DNA of 38,476 bases from Lysobacterales bacterium. Its GTDB lineage: Bacteria > Pseudomonadota > Gammaproteobacteria > Xanthomonadales > SZUA-38. The notes beneath the pieces were generated by a model. That model was not told the origin of the DNA and did not search any database. It saw only the letters and a list, made by a program, of their open reading frames with translations. This document shows positions 16,368-23,790 of this stretch, piece after piece; positions within the stretch are counted from its first letter, which is position 1; the number at the start of each line of letters is the position of its first letter. A program made the position numbers and the translations under genes. The stretch spans positions 1-38,476 of the forward strand of contig JASJDM010000058.1 in NCBI GenBank assembly GCA_030065125.1. Reading direction: 5' to 3'.

Positions 16368-17793
16368 GGTTGTCTCCTGCCGGAACGGGTTTCCAGAAGT
16401 AACGTCGGAAACCCCGGGCGCGATCATAATCCTTGACCCGAAACGCCATTTTCAGGGGACTGCCAATGCTCAGCTCTCCGGCCTCCACGTCGGTGATCTC
16501 AAGGAACGCATTGCCACCTCCCTCGAACGCCACATTGCCGTAGCAAAATGGCGGTGACGGCGTGGCCGCCAGCCAGTCCTCGGTGAATGACTTCACCGAT
16601 GCCCGCCGATGGGCAAACCGGTAATCGTCCATCTGGTCCACCGCCTGGCAGGCGACGCAGACCCGGGCCCGGGGGAAGTGGGGTGTGTCACAGGCGGTGC
16701 AGACGCTGCCGATCATGCCGTTCAGGTCCCGGTGCCGCCGGAAATAGGTGGACATGGCGGTGCGCTTGTCCGCTTCCGCGCGGATGCCTTCGTCCAGCGA
16801 CAGCTGGCCGCTGAAGTAAGGCAGCTTGAGATAGTCAGTCAGTTCACGGCCGTTGGCCAGAGCGTCGGCAAAGGGTGAATCCTTGATCGACTCCAGGGCG
16901 GCGGTGGTGCGAAACAGTGCCACGTCACAACCCTGGCCAAACCCCACCAGGGCGATCACCTGGTTGGAAGCGCACCGCTCGAGCAGGGCCGCCAGCATCA
17001 CCAGGCTGTGGCCGGTGCCGGTTTCGCCAACCTCGCCATGCAGGGTGTCGGCCAGAGACTCGGCCGGCAGCCCCAGCGCCGACGCCACCTTGCGGCCATG
17101 GCGGGCGGGCAATGGCAGCACCAGGTGGTCAATGGTGGAAACCTCCAGGCCTGCTTCAGCGCAGGCCGCCTGGACAGCGTCGGGCACCGTGGCCAGGATG
17201 CCGGCATCCCTTACCCAGCGGTCTTCCAGCTCGTAATCCCGGCCCAGGTCCTGGCTGCGATAGTGATCCACGAAATCCAATGCGGCGGACCAGGTGGCCA
17301 GGCACTCGGCGCAGCCCGGTCCCGGACCGATCAGCACGGCCGCGCCGGCGTCGCCGTAACGCATTTCCGCCCCACCGCCAGGAAGCGCGGCCCTGCGGTC
17401 AGCCGCCGTCACCAGGGTATGTTGTTCAGACGCCAGCGCGGCCAGCACCGCTGATGTGGCAGCCCGCTGGCTGCCGCTGACGTCCTGGGTCTGGATCGCC
17501 GCCGGCAGGTCCAGCACCTCAGCCATCAGGCCGCTGTGGGAGCGGTCAAGAAACGGTGCGGTTGTGGAGGCAAACACCAGCCGTCCGGGCTTTGCTTCGG
17601 ATACCATGTTCAGCGCCGACTGAGCCGCCGCCACCGCCATGGTCACGGCATCCTCGTCCCAATTGCCAACAGTCCGGGTGCCCGTGGCCAGGCCTTTGAT
17701 GGATCGGTTGAACCACGCCAACTGGGCAGCCACGGTAGACCGCTTGAGCCGCAGGCGGGGCAGATAGCTGCCCCAGGCGTGAATGCCGGGCAC
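16360..17793 (-). CDS. KAS III/HMG-CoA-synthase-like protein fused to DUF35 zinc-ribbon/OB domain
   Basis: A 477-residue fusion. Residues 1 to about 335 follow the thiolase fold of HMG-CoA synthase/KAS III proteins (start IHAWGSYLPRLRL, DEDAVTMAVAAAQ, later GEVGETGTGHS). Residues 350-477 form a DUF35 module: zinc ribbon with C365, C368, C379, C382 (CTAC...CVAC), then an OB-fold (AFEGGGNAFLEITD). The active-site stretch reads DVSGSQRAAT; aligned to DxSxxC in KAS III-type enzymes, the nucleophilic cysteine appears to be glutamine (Q109). Claisen condensation through an acyl-cysteine is then unlikely; a decarboxylase, acyl-CoA-binding or scaffolding role fits better. Start GTG 17793, 3 bp after the Rieske stop. 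It overlaps the thiolase gene by 8 bp. Confidence 0.82.
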   Translation of the reverse strand: MPGIHAWGSYLPRLRLKRSTVAAQLAWFNRSIKGLATGTRTVGNWDEDAVTMAVAAAQSALNMVSEAKPGRLVFASTTAPFLDRSHSGLMAEVLDLPAAIQTQDVSGSQRAATSAVLAALASEQHTLVTAADRRAALPGGGAEMRYGDAGAAVLIGPGPGCAECLATWSAALDFVDHYRSQDLGRDYELEDRWVRDAGILATVPDAVQAACAEAGLEVSTIDHLVLPLPARHGRKVASALGLPAESLADTLHGEVGETGTGHSLVMLAALLERCASNQVIALVGFGQGCDVALFRTTAALESIKDSPFADALANGRELTDYLKLPYFSGQLSLDEGIRAEADKRTAMSTYFRRHRDLNGMIGSVCTACDTPHFPRARVCVACQAVDQMDDYRFAHRRASVKSFTEDWLAATPSPPFCYGNVAFEGGGNAFLEITDVEAGELSIGSPLKMAFRVKDYDRARGFRRYFWKPVPAGDNHG

Positions 17794-17796
17794 AGC

Positions 17797-19002
17797 TCAG
17801 GCCTGAACTAAAGGTGCCATCACCGGCGTAACGCGCAGGTGCTCGGGAATCCGGTCGACGCCGATACGGCGGTCCACCTCTTCATGCCAGTAGTAGATGC
17901 GTCGCTCCTGGTAGGACAGAGCCAGGCCCTGAAAGCCGCCGCTCTCCACTGACTTCTGGATATCCGGTGCGAACTGGGTGTCCTCTTCCAGAATGTGGGT
18001 CCAGTTGCTGATGCGCACGTCCCAGTTCTCGTGGCCCACCGCCTCCCGCGGGGCAAACCAGTGGCTGTCGATACGCATGGTGCGGGAATCGATGGGCCAG
18101 AAAGCCAGGAACGGCATGCCGCTGTCGGACACCGGCGCCACCAGGTTGGGAAAGAAGTGGTAAGACGGGTTGTGCACCCGCTGCACCTCAGTGGCGGTCT
18201 CAATTCTCGGCATGCCCTTGGCGCCGGGGTCTTTCCAGTCGGGGCTGCGCTGGGGCGTCACCATCAGCATGTTGCCCCGGGGAAACAGCTGAATATAGGT
18301 GCCCAGGTGATCCAGAAAGCGATTCACTGTCATCTGGTGGATGGAGGCCAGGTGGTAGGTCTCCATGAAAGCGTCGAGCAGTACCTTGACGTTGCAGTCG
18401 ATGACGTAAGTCGCCGAGTCGATGTGGGCAATGTTGTCCAGGTCCAGGGTCGACCAGTGCTCGGGGAAAGGGGCGATGGATTCCAGCAAAGGCGCCGCGT
18501 CCAGGTCCTCGTTGACGAACAGCCAGTTTCCGAAAGCTTCGCAGCGGATCTGCTTGAGCTTGTGGCAGGACTTGTCGAAATCCACAAAGTCCCGGGGATC
18601 GCGCACCGCTTTCAGGTCACCCTGCAGGTCGTAGCTCCAGCCGTGGTAAGGGCAGACGAACAGCTTGCGGCGCCCGCTTTCGTTCTGAACCAGCGGAGCG
18701 CCCCGGTGGGCACAGGTGTTGTAGTAGGCCCGGAAGTCGTTGTCGCCGGCCCGGACGATGAGAATCGGAGACCCCATGCGATCCCACAGACGATAGCTGC
18801 CTACCTCGGGCAGTTCGTCGGTATGCAGCGCATACAGCCAGGACCGCCGCCACATGTACTGGTGTTCCAGCTCGAGAAAATCCGGATCCAGGTAGCGTCC
18901 GGCGGGGATGCGCGGAAACGCCGGGAATCCCTCGGGCGGGCCCTGGCGCTCTTTCTCGTACGCCATGCCCTCGATGATGGCATTGTTGGTGGCGGCGTCC
19001 AT
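17797..19002 (-). CDS. Rieske non-haem iron oxygenase, alpha subunit (2)
   Basis: A 401-residue terminal oxygenase with Rieske ligands in CAHRGAP (C97, H99) and CPYHGWSY (C117, H120) and the mononuclear iron site in DAFMETYHLASIH (D210, H217, H222). It differs clearly from the other two Rieske oxygenases in this window (shorter, different C-terminal half), so it probably acts on another intermediate. It is flanked 3 bp on each side by an ABM gene and the HMG-CoA-synthase-like fusion, all leftward, within the unit preceded by operator B. Electrons probably come from the Rieske ferredoxin at 21424. Substrate unknown; no beta subunit present. Confidence 0.9.
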   Translation of the reverse strand: MDAATNNAIIEGMAYEKERQGPPEGFPAFPRIPAGRYLDPDFLELEHQYMWRRSWLYALHTDELPEVGSYRLWDRMGSPILIVRAGDNDFRAYYNTCAHRGAPLVQNESGRRKLFVCPYHGWSYDLQGDLKAVRDPRDFVDFDKSCHKLKQIRCEAFGNWLFVNEDLDAAPLLESIAPFPEHWSTLDLDNIAHIDSATYVIDCNVKVLLDAFMETYHLASIHQMTVNRFLDHLGTYIQLFPRGNMLMVTPQRSPDWKDPGAKGMPRIETATEVQRVHNPSYHFFPNLVAPVSDSGMPFLAFWPIDSRTMRIDSHWFAPREAVGHENWDVRISNWTHILEEDTQFAPDIQKSVESGGFQGLALSYQERRIYYWHEEVDRRIGVDRIPEHLRVTPVMAPLVQA

Positions 19003-19005
19003 GGC

Positions 19006-19296
19006 TCAGGCGATGTGATCGTAAAAAGTCAGCTGCATTTCGTCGGACAGCGCCTCCAGGATCGGCGGCACCAGGCGGTCGTGGAAGTCCGTCTGCTGGT
19101 GATACTCAAAAGCCGCCTCGTCCTTGAACCGGGCGTAGCAGATGTAGGTCAGCGGATCGTCCTTCTGCCGGATCAGGTCGTACACAAAGGTATCGGGCTC
19201 ATGCTTGTGGGTCAGCTCGGACAACTCCGTCTGGGCCTGTTCGAACTGCTCCACCATATCGGGCTTCACTTTCAGTACCGCTACAAAAACAGTCAT
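19006..19296 (-). CDS. antibiotic-biosynthesis-monooxygenase (ABM) domain protein (1)
   Basis: A 96-residue alpha+beta-barrel protein of the ABM family (MTVFVAVLKVKPDMVEQFEQ...HEPDTFVYDLIRQKDDP...YARFKDEAAFEYHQQTDFH). Such proteins are small cofactor-free monooxygenases, dimeric isomerases or dimer-forming partners with no proven activity. It has the same length and motif order as the ABM protein at 20995, so the pair are paralogues within one transcription unit. The ATG follows AGAGGAAACACC. It sits between the acyl-CoA synthetase gene and Rieske oxygenase 2. Confidence 0.85.
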   Translation of the reverse strand: MTVFVAVLKVKPDMVEQFEQAQTELSELTHKHEPDTFVYDLIRQKDDPLTYICYARFKDEAAFEYHQQTDFHDRLVPPILEALSDEMQLTFYDHIA

Positions 19297-19316
19297 GGTG
19301 TTTCCTCTTTTCTCTT

Positions 19317-20981
19317 TCAGGTCTGGCCCAGTTCTTCAATCAGGTCTTCGGCCAGCTTGAATTTCTGGATCTTGGTGGAGGACATGGGCCACTCGGTGAT
19401 GAATCGGACGTAGCGTGGCACTTTAAACCCCGCCATACGCTCTTTGCAGTGGGCCATCAGCGCCTGTTCCAACTCGCCGCGGTCGGGCTCGTGGCCTTCA
19501 TTGAGCTCGACAAAAGCCGCCGCGACTTCCTGGTAGCGCGGGTCGGGCACACCCACCACCTGGGCCATGCGAACGGCATCGTGCTTTTCCAGGCAGGCCT
19601 CGATCTCCGCCGCCGCCACGTTTTCACCCCCTACCTTGAGCATGTCTTTAAGGCGGCCGTGAAACATCAGCTGGCCGTCCGCGTCCAGTGAGCAGATGTC
19701 CCCGGAGTGAAACCAGCCGTCGGCATCCAGTGCCTCGGCGGTTTTCTCCGGCGACTTGTAGTATTCGGTAAACGTACTGTAGCCACGGATCAGGCATTCG
19801 CCTTTCTCACCCACCGCCGCTTCCTCACCGTTTTCCGGGTTGAGAATGCGGACCTCCAGGCCGGGCATGGGCGTACCCAGTCGGGTAAAGCGCTGTTCCC
19901 GGCTGTCGCTGATGCGGCTGGTGGTCACGGTCCCGGCGGTTTCGGTCATGCCGAAGGTACCCACGTACACGGTGTCCGGCATGGCCTGCTCCATGGTCTG
20001 CCAGACCATGTCAGGCTGGACCGCAAAGTTGGCATTCATCAGGCGCACCGCGCCCAGGTCGGCGTTGGCAAAATCGGGGTGCTGGACCAGGTCCCCCATG
20101 ATGGTCCAGAAGCAGGGATAGGTGGCCGTGACCTTTTCCGTTTCCAGCATGGACAGGGAGGCGCCGGCATCAAAATGTTCCGCCGTCAGGTAGGTTCCGC
20201 CCACGTCGAAAATGGACACCAGGGGCAGGATGGCAGCGATGTGAAACATGGGCAGCGGCGACCAGAACTTATCCTCACCGCCCAGCTGGTAGCGCCGGCC
20301 CAGGGCGATGGAACTGCGCACCATGGATTCATGGCTGATCATGCAGCCCTTGGGGTTGGAGGTGGTTCCCGACGTGTACAGGATCAGCGCCGTGGAACCC
20401 AGCCGGGTCTGCAGCCGTCGCAGGTGAACTTCGTCCTCGCTGACCTGGCCGGCCAGGCTGTCGAAGGCTGCGCGGTTCAGCAGACCATCCACATCGTCAC
20501 CGGACAGGGAAACCACCGCCGTGAGTTTCGGTGCGGCAGCAAGGTCCAGCCGGGCCGGGTCGTTGCTGTCGGCCAGCCCCGGCAACGCCTCCATGACCCG
20601 GGGCACAAAATCGGCAGTGTCCACATACCGGTGGGAGGTCAACAGCACCTTGAGGTCCGCGTTTTCGCAGACGTAAGTGATCTCCGGCGGTCGGAACCGG
20701 GCGTTGACCGGTACCACCACGGCACCCAGCAGGGTGGCGCCGAACAGGGCGTCCAGGAATTCGCTGCAGGTGGGCAGCAGGATTCCCACGTGGTCGCCGC
20801 CGCCAACGCCCAGGGCCCGCAAGCTGCGCGCCGTTCGCAGGGCCCTCTCGGCCAGCTGCTGATAGGTGATGCGCTCATCAGGAAAAATGACCGCCTCGGT
20901 GTCGGGAAACTGATCCGCCGCGGTCAGCAGCATGTCTCCCAGGGTGGTCGCGCGTATGCGGCTGCTTCTCAGATCATCCAC
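19317..20981 (-). CDS. acyl-CoA synthetase (AMP-forming)
   Basis: A 554-residue ANL-superfamily ligase that activates a carboxylic acid to its CoA ester with ATP. The P-loop is LILYTSGTTSNPKGCM, the A5-like region VGTFGMTETAGT, the hinge area GWFHSGDICSLD...GRLKDMLKVGGENV, and the C-terminal catalytic lysine is in SSTKIQKFKL. GTG 20981 is chosen: it lies just after the ABM stop with GGGGCAGG upstream, whereas the longest frame (from 21026) would overlap that gene. It probably primes the pathway substrate or a hydroxylated acid intermediate for beta-oxidation-like steps. Chain or ring preference cannot be inferred from motifs. Confidence 0.92.
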   Translation of the reverse strand: MDDLRSSRIRATTLGDMLLTAADQFPDTEAVIFPDERITYQQLAERALRTARSLRALGVGGGDHVGILLPTCSEFLDALFGATLLGAVVVPVNARFRPPEITYVCENADLKVLLTSHRYVDTADFVPRVMEALPGLADSNDPARLDLAAAPKLTAVVSLSGDDVDGLLNRAAFDSLAGQVSEDEVHLRRLQTRLGSTALILYTSGTTSNPKGCMISHESMVRSSIALGRRYQLGGEDKFWSPLPMFHIAAILPLVSIFDVGGTYLTAEHFDAGASLSMLETEKVTATYPCFWTIMGDLVQHPDFANADLGAVRLMNANFAVQPDMVWQTMEQAMPDTVYVGTFGMTETAGTVTTSRISDSREQRFTRLGTPMPGLEVRILNPENGEEAAVGEKGECLIRGYSTFTEYYKSPEKTAEALDADGWFHSGDICSLDADGQLMFHGRLKDMLKVGGENVAAAEIEACLEKHDAVRMAQVVGVPDPRYQEVAAAFVELNEGHEPDRGELEQALMAHCKERMAGFKVPRYVRFITEWPMSSTKIQKFKLAEDLIEELGQT

Positions 20982-20994
20982 AGGCCTGCCCCGC

Positions 20995-21285
20995 CTATTT
21001 GACCGGGTCCAGGTACTCCCGCACATATTCCCCGTCCAGGCACTCGATCATCGGTGGCCCGAATTCGGCGAAGTGGGGTGCGTTCATGTGGGCTTCCTCG
21101 GCCGCTTCGTCGGTAAAGGACTCGAAGACCGCATAACCGACGGGATGATCACGTCGCTTGTAAAACTGGTACTGCAGGGTACCCGGTTCGTTGGCATGAA
21201 CCGCCGCGGACAGTTTCTCCACCAGGTCGAGGAACTCGGCTTCCTTGTCAGGCTTGACGTTGAAGCGGGACAGAAAGGTGATCAT
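20995..21285 (-). CDS. antibiotic-biosynthesis-monooxygenase (ABM) domain protein (2)
   Basis: A 96-residue ABM-family protein (MITFLSRFNVKPDKEAEFLD...NEPGTLQYQFYKRRDHPVGYAVFESFTDEAAEEAH). ATG 21285 is preferred because GGGAG lies 9 nt upstream and the sequence then aligns end to end with ABM 1; the open frame continues 22 codons upstream into the promoter. It is the first gene of the leftward unit controlled from the operator B region, 61 bp from that repeat. The NEPG..QY motif resembles YgiN-type quinol monooxygenases. Activity is not proven. Confidence 0.87.
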   Translation of the reverse strand: MITFLSRFNVKPDKEAEFLDLVEKLSAAVHANEPGTLQYQFYKRRDHPVGYAVFESFTDEAAEEAHMNAPHFAEFGPPMIECLDGEYVREYLDPVK

Positions 21286-21345
21286 GAACACGTTCTCCCG
21301 TGTGCGGTGCCGGTGGATGATGTTAACATTGCCCCCTAAATAAGA

Positions 21346-21363
21346 AAACAATCATGATTGTTT
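21346..21363. promoter_or_regulatory. operator B: perfect 18-bp palindrome
   Basis: AAACAATCATGATTGTTT is a perfect palindrome, extended to 20 bp by flanking A and T. It lies midway between divergent starts (ABM 2 at 21285, Rieske ferredoxin at 21424), about 60 bp from each. The arms can act as -35-like TTGTTT elements in both directions. It matches the repeats at 13661, 22753 and 29706 and is the best-conserved copy. Probably bound by a TetR-type dimer (inference). Confidence 0.8.
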
Positions 21364-21423
21364 TTTTTCTAATCCTACGGCTAAGCGCCTGGATTGAATA
21401 CCATTTTCTGAAGGAAAAGCAGC

Positions 21424-21777
21424 TTGAGCGACGACTACCTGCCGGTCATCAAGGCCGATGAGATTCCCCTGAACGGCTTTCGCTGCGTAGATGCCGGCGA
21501 GTACGCCATTGTCATCTGCCACACCAGGGAGGGCTACTTTGCGTTGGAGAATCGCTGCTCCCACGCCCGGGCCCGGTTCGATGACGGCCGACTGCGAGGC
21601 ACCAGGCTGATGTGTCCCCTGCATGGGGCCGCGTTCGACGTAAGGACCGGGGCCGGCACCAAACCCGCCCGCTGGCCCGTGGCTACCTTCCCCTGCCGGG
21701 TCAGCGACGACGGCGTGATCGAAGTGCAGGTCAGCGAAGAGTTTATTGCCGCGGCACGCCCGGTGCGCCCCATGTAG
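21424..21777 (+). CDS. Rieske [2Fe-2S] ferredoxin
   Basis: A 117-residue soluble Rieske protein. Cluster ligands are in CSHARARF and CPLHGAAFD. The size and compact fold match the ferredoxin components of Rieske oxygenase systems, which pass electrons from a reductase to the terminal oxygenase. The start is TTG 21424 with GAAGGA 8-13 nt upstream. It is the only ferredoxin in the window and shares operator B with the unit containing Rieske oxygenase 2, so it may serve all three oxygenases. No matching ferredoxin reductase is present. Confidence 0.9.
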   Translation: MSDDYLPVIKADEIPLNGFRCVDAGEYAIVICHTREGYFALENRCSHARARFDDGRLRGTRLMCPLHGAAFDVRTGAGTKPARWPVATFPCRVSDDGVIEVQVSEEFIAAARPVRPM

Positions 21778-21784
21778 ACCGCCC

Positions 21785-22693
21785 TCAGGTTTTGCTGACG
21801 CGGTAGCCGCTGCGCGGAAAGTGGGTATTGATCGGTCCGGTCGCGGACTCCTCCCGGCGCAGGGTCAGCTGCCGATGGTTCAAGGCCATCAAGCTGCCAG
21901 ACACCGGCACCGCACCATAGTCTGTGGGCGCAACCTGCACACGATCGCCCTGCTTCAGACCTTCTTCGTTGGCGAACACACCGTCCCCCGGGGCCGGTTC
22001 GTACAGGCGAGCAACAGCCAGCGCGTCGGCCGGCGCCATCTCGGAGCGATCCCCATGACCGATCGCCTGCATGCGCTGCTCCCATGCCCTGACCCGGTCG
22101 AAGTCCTGCAGCCGCTCGCCCACCTGGGGAAAGTTGCCCCGGGCCATCCACAGCGGGAAGTAACACAGGATGTCCGCGCCGCAAGGCTGGTCGCCGAACA
22201 TGAAATCGCGGCCGTCGGACAACTCTTCTTCCAGCAGCTGCACCTGGGCCAGAAACTGGCCCCACATGTGGGGCATTGAGGATTTGAGCTGGCTGAAATC
22301 CATGAACTCGAAAAAGTCCTTGCGGTCCGCCAGGATCGGATCGGGAATTTCGTCGTTGAGCCCCATGGACAGCGCGGCACCGGGCTCAAAAAATGTTTTG
22401 TCACTCCAGGCCGACAGGGCCAGCGACAGGCCGGGCGCCCCCGGGAACAGCGGTCTGGCGGGAAACCGCCGGTCCAGTTCCCGCAGGATCAGGCTGGTAT
22501 CACAATAAACCTCGGCACCAATCTGCAGCACCGGCGTCTTGCGGTAGCCGCCGGTCAGGGGCATCAGGTCAGGCTTGGGCATCACCATGGGTATATCCAC
22601 TGAGTGCCAGGACAGCCCCTTCAGGCCCATGGCCAGCCTGGCTTTTTCCGCAAACGGGGAAGCGTCGAAGTGATGAAGGATCAATTCAGCCAT
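21785..22693 (-). CDS. glutathione S-transferase-like protein with C-terminal extension
   Basis: A 302-residue protein. The N-terminal thioredoxin-like domain (1-80) has the likely catalytic serine in HHFDASPFAEKAR and the glutathione-site stretch RKTPVLQIGAEVYCDTSLIL. A helical domain follows to about residue 225. The last ~75 residues (from YEPAPGDG to SGYRVSKT) include QGDRVQVAPTDYG and are not part of a usual 200-220-residue GST, so this looks like an extra beta-rich tail. It is convergent with the Rieske ferredoxin (7-bp gap) and divergent from SDR 2 across operator C. GSTs in catabolic clusters often do thiol-dependent isomerisation, ether cleavage or detoxification; which applies here is unknown. 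Confidence 0.85.
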   Translation of the reverse strand: MAELILHHFDASPFAEKARLAMGLKGLSWHSVDIPMVMPKPDLMPLTGGYRKTPVLQIGAEVYCDTSLILRELDRRFPARPLFPGAPGLSLALSAWSDKTFFEPGAALSMGLNDEIPDPILADRKDFFEFMDFSQLKSSMPHMWGQFLAQVQLLEEELSDGRDFMFGDQPCGADILCYFPLWMARGNFPQVGERLQDFDRVRAWEQRMQAIGHGDRSEMAPADALAVARLYEPAPGDGVFANEEGLKQGDRVQVAPTDYGAVPVSGSLMALNHRQLTLRREESATGPINTHFPRSGYRVSKT

Positions 22694-22752
22694 GGGTTGG
22701 GTCTCTCAAGCAGGTCCGTCTGCCACGCAGGCTAACAGCCCCCATATAAAAA

Positions 22753-22770
22753 AAACAGTCTTGACTGTTT
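22753..22770. promoter_or_regulatory. operator C: 18-bp inverted repeat
   Basis: AAACAGTCTTGACTGTTT has 8 of 9 matching half-site positions. It lies between the divergent GST (start 22693) and SDR 2 (start 22894). A TATACT -10-like hexamer at 22791-22796 would place the rightward -35 at 22768-22773, overlapping the edge of the repeat, consistent with repression. It matches copies A, B and D. Confidence 0.75.
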
Positions 22771-22893
22771 ATTTTTTGTTGCACGCCTCCTATACTGGTG
22801 CCCAGATCATCATGCGAGGGTATGGAGGGCTGCGCCGGATTCGGCTGCAAACCCCTGCAGAACAACGACTTGGCCAGCAAACGAGCAGAATCC

Positions 22894-23769
22894 ATGAGTT
22901 TCACCCAGGCACCACCCAAGTGGGGCATGAGTGATCGTGAACTGGCCGAATACCCCCTGGTTTACCGGGAAGATCTGTTCGCGGGCAAGACGGTTCTGAT
23001 CTCCGGCGGCGGCTCCGGTATGGGCAAAGCGATGACTTTTCTGTTTGCCCGGCTTGGCGCCCAGGTGGTGATCTGTGCCCGCAACGAAGAGCGGCTGGCG
23101 TCTACCCAGTCCGCCGTCGAGGAACACCTGGGCCGCCAGATCGACTACGTTCCCATGACCATCCGGGACCCGGAAGCGGTGCAGGGGCTGATGGAGCGCA
23201 TCTGGAGTGATCACGGCGGGGCTGACTTTCTGGTCAACAACGCCGGAGGCCAGTTTCCGCAGCCCGCCCTGGACTACTCGGTCAAAGGCTGGAACGCCGT
23301 CATTGACACCAATCTGAATGGCACCTGGTACATGATGCAGGCCATGGCGCGACGCTGGCGGGACGACGGCACGGCGGGCAGCATCGTCAACATCGTCGCC
23401 AACGTGACCCGGGGCATGCCCCAGGTGGCTCACACCTGCGCCGCCCGCGCGGGAGTCATCTACCTGACCAAGTCCGTGTCCACCGAGTGGGCACCCCTGG
23501 GCATCCGGGTCAACTGTGTGTCCCCGGGCGCCATCGACACCGAGGGACTGAACGTCTACGAACCCAAGGCTGCCCTGCGCTTCAAGGACTCAAACCCCCT
23601 GCGTACCTTTGGCGACGCCTACGACATCGCCCAGGCCGTAGCCTACCTGTGCGCCCCCTGCGGGAAATTCATCACCGGCGAGGTGGTGACCGTGGACGGC
23701 GGCAACAACCAGTGGGGCGACACCTGGCCCGGCGGCGTCCCGGAAGAGTTTAAAGTAGACTTTGGCTGA
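22894..23769 (+). CDS. atypical SDR, 2,4-dienoyl-CoA-reductase-like (2)
   Basis: A 291-residue Rossmann-fold oxidoreductase. The cofactor motif is SGGGSGMG (37-44) and NNAGG (115-119) is present. The active-site segment reads QVAHTCAARAGVIYLTKS: the usual tyrosine and lysine of YxxxK are Thr181 and Arg185, and the usual serine (in NIVAN) is missing. The local pattern and the following STEWAPLGIRVNCVSPG resemble the peroxisomal/bacterial 2,4-dienoyl-CoA reductase branch. A CoA-ester reductase role would fit the cluster, but the missing catalytic residues are notable. ATG 22894 (MSFTQ) is preferred over an upstream ATG at 22798; ATG 22927 is also possible. The Rieske oxygenase 3 gene follows after 21 bp. 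Confidence 0.82.
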   Translation: MSFTQAPPKWGMSDRELAEYPLVYREDLFAGKTVLISGGGSGMGKAMTFLFARLGAQVVICARNEERLASTQSAVEEHLGRQIDYVPMTIRDPEAVQGLMERIWSDHGGADFLVNNAGGQFPQPALDYSVKGWNAVIDTNLNGTWYMMQAMARRWRDDGTAGSIVNIVANVTRGMPQVAHTCAARAGVIYLTKSVSTEWAPLGIRVNCVSPGAIDTEGLNVYEPKAALRFKDSNPLRTFGDAYDIAQAVAYLCAPCGKFITGEVVTVDGGNNQWGDTWPGGVPEEFKVDFG

Positions 23770-23790
23770 TCTGACCATCGGACAAACCCT

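Noticed and set aside
19287..19303. Possible fifth operator copy (AAACAGTCATGGTGTTT) at the start of ABM 1
   Set aside because: The left half fits the consensus, but the site is one base short, overlaps the ATG, and is explained by the first codons (MTVF) plus the ribosome-site region of an internal gene in the unit.
22798..22893. Longer N-terminus for SDR 2 starting at ATG 22798
   Set aside because: The extra 32 residues are Cys-rich, unlike SDR N-termini, and lie in the leader just after the promoter-like elements.
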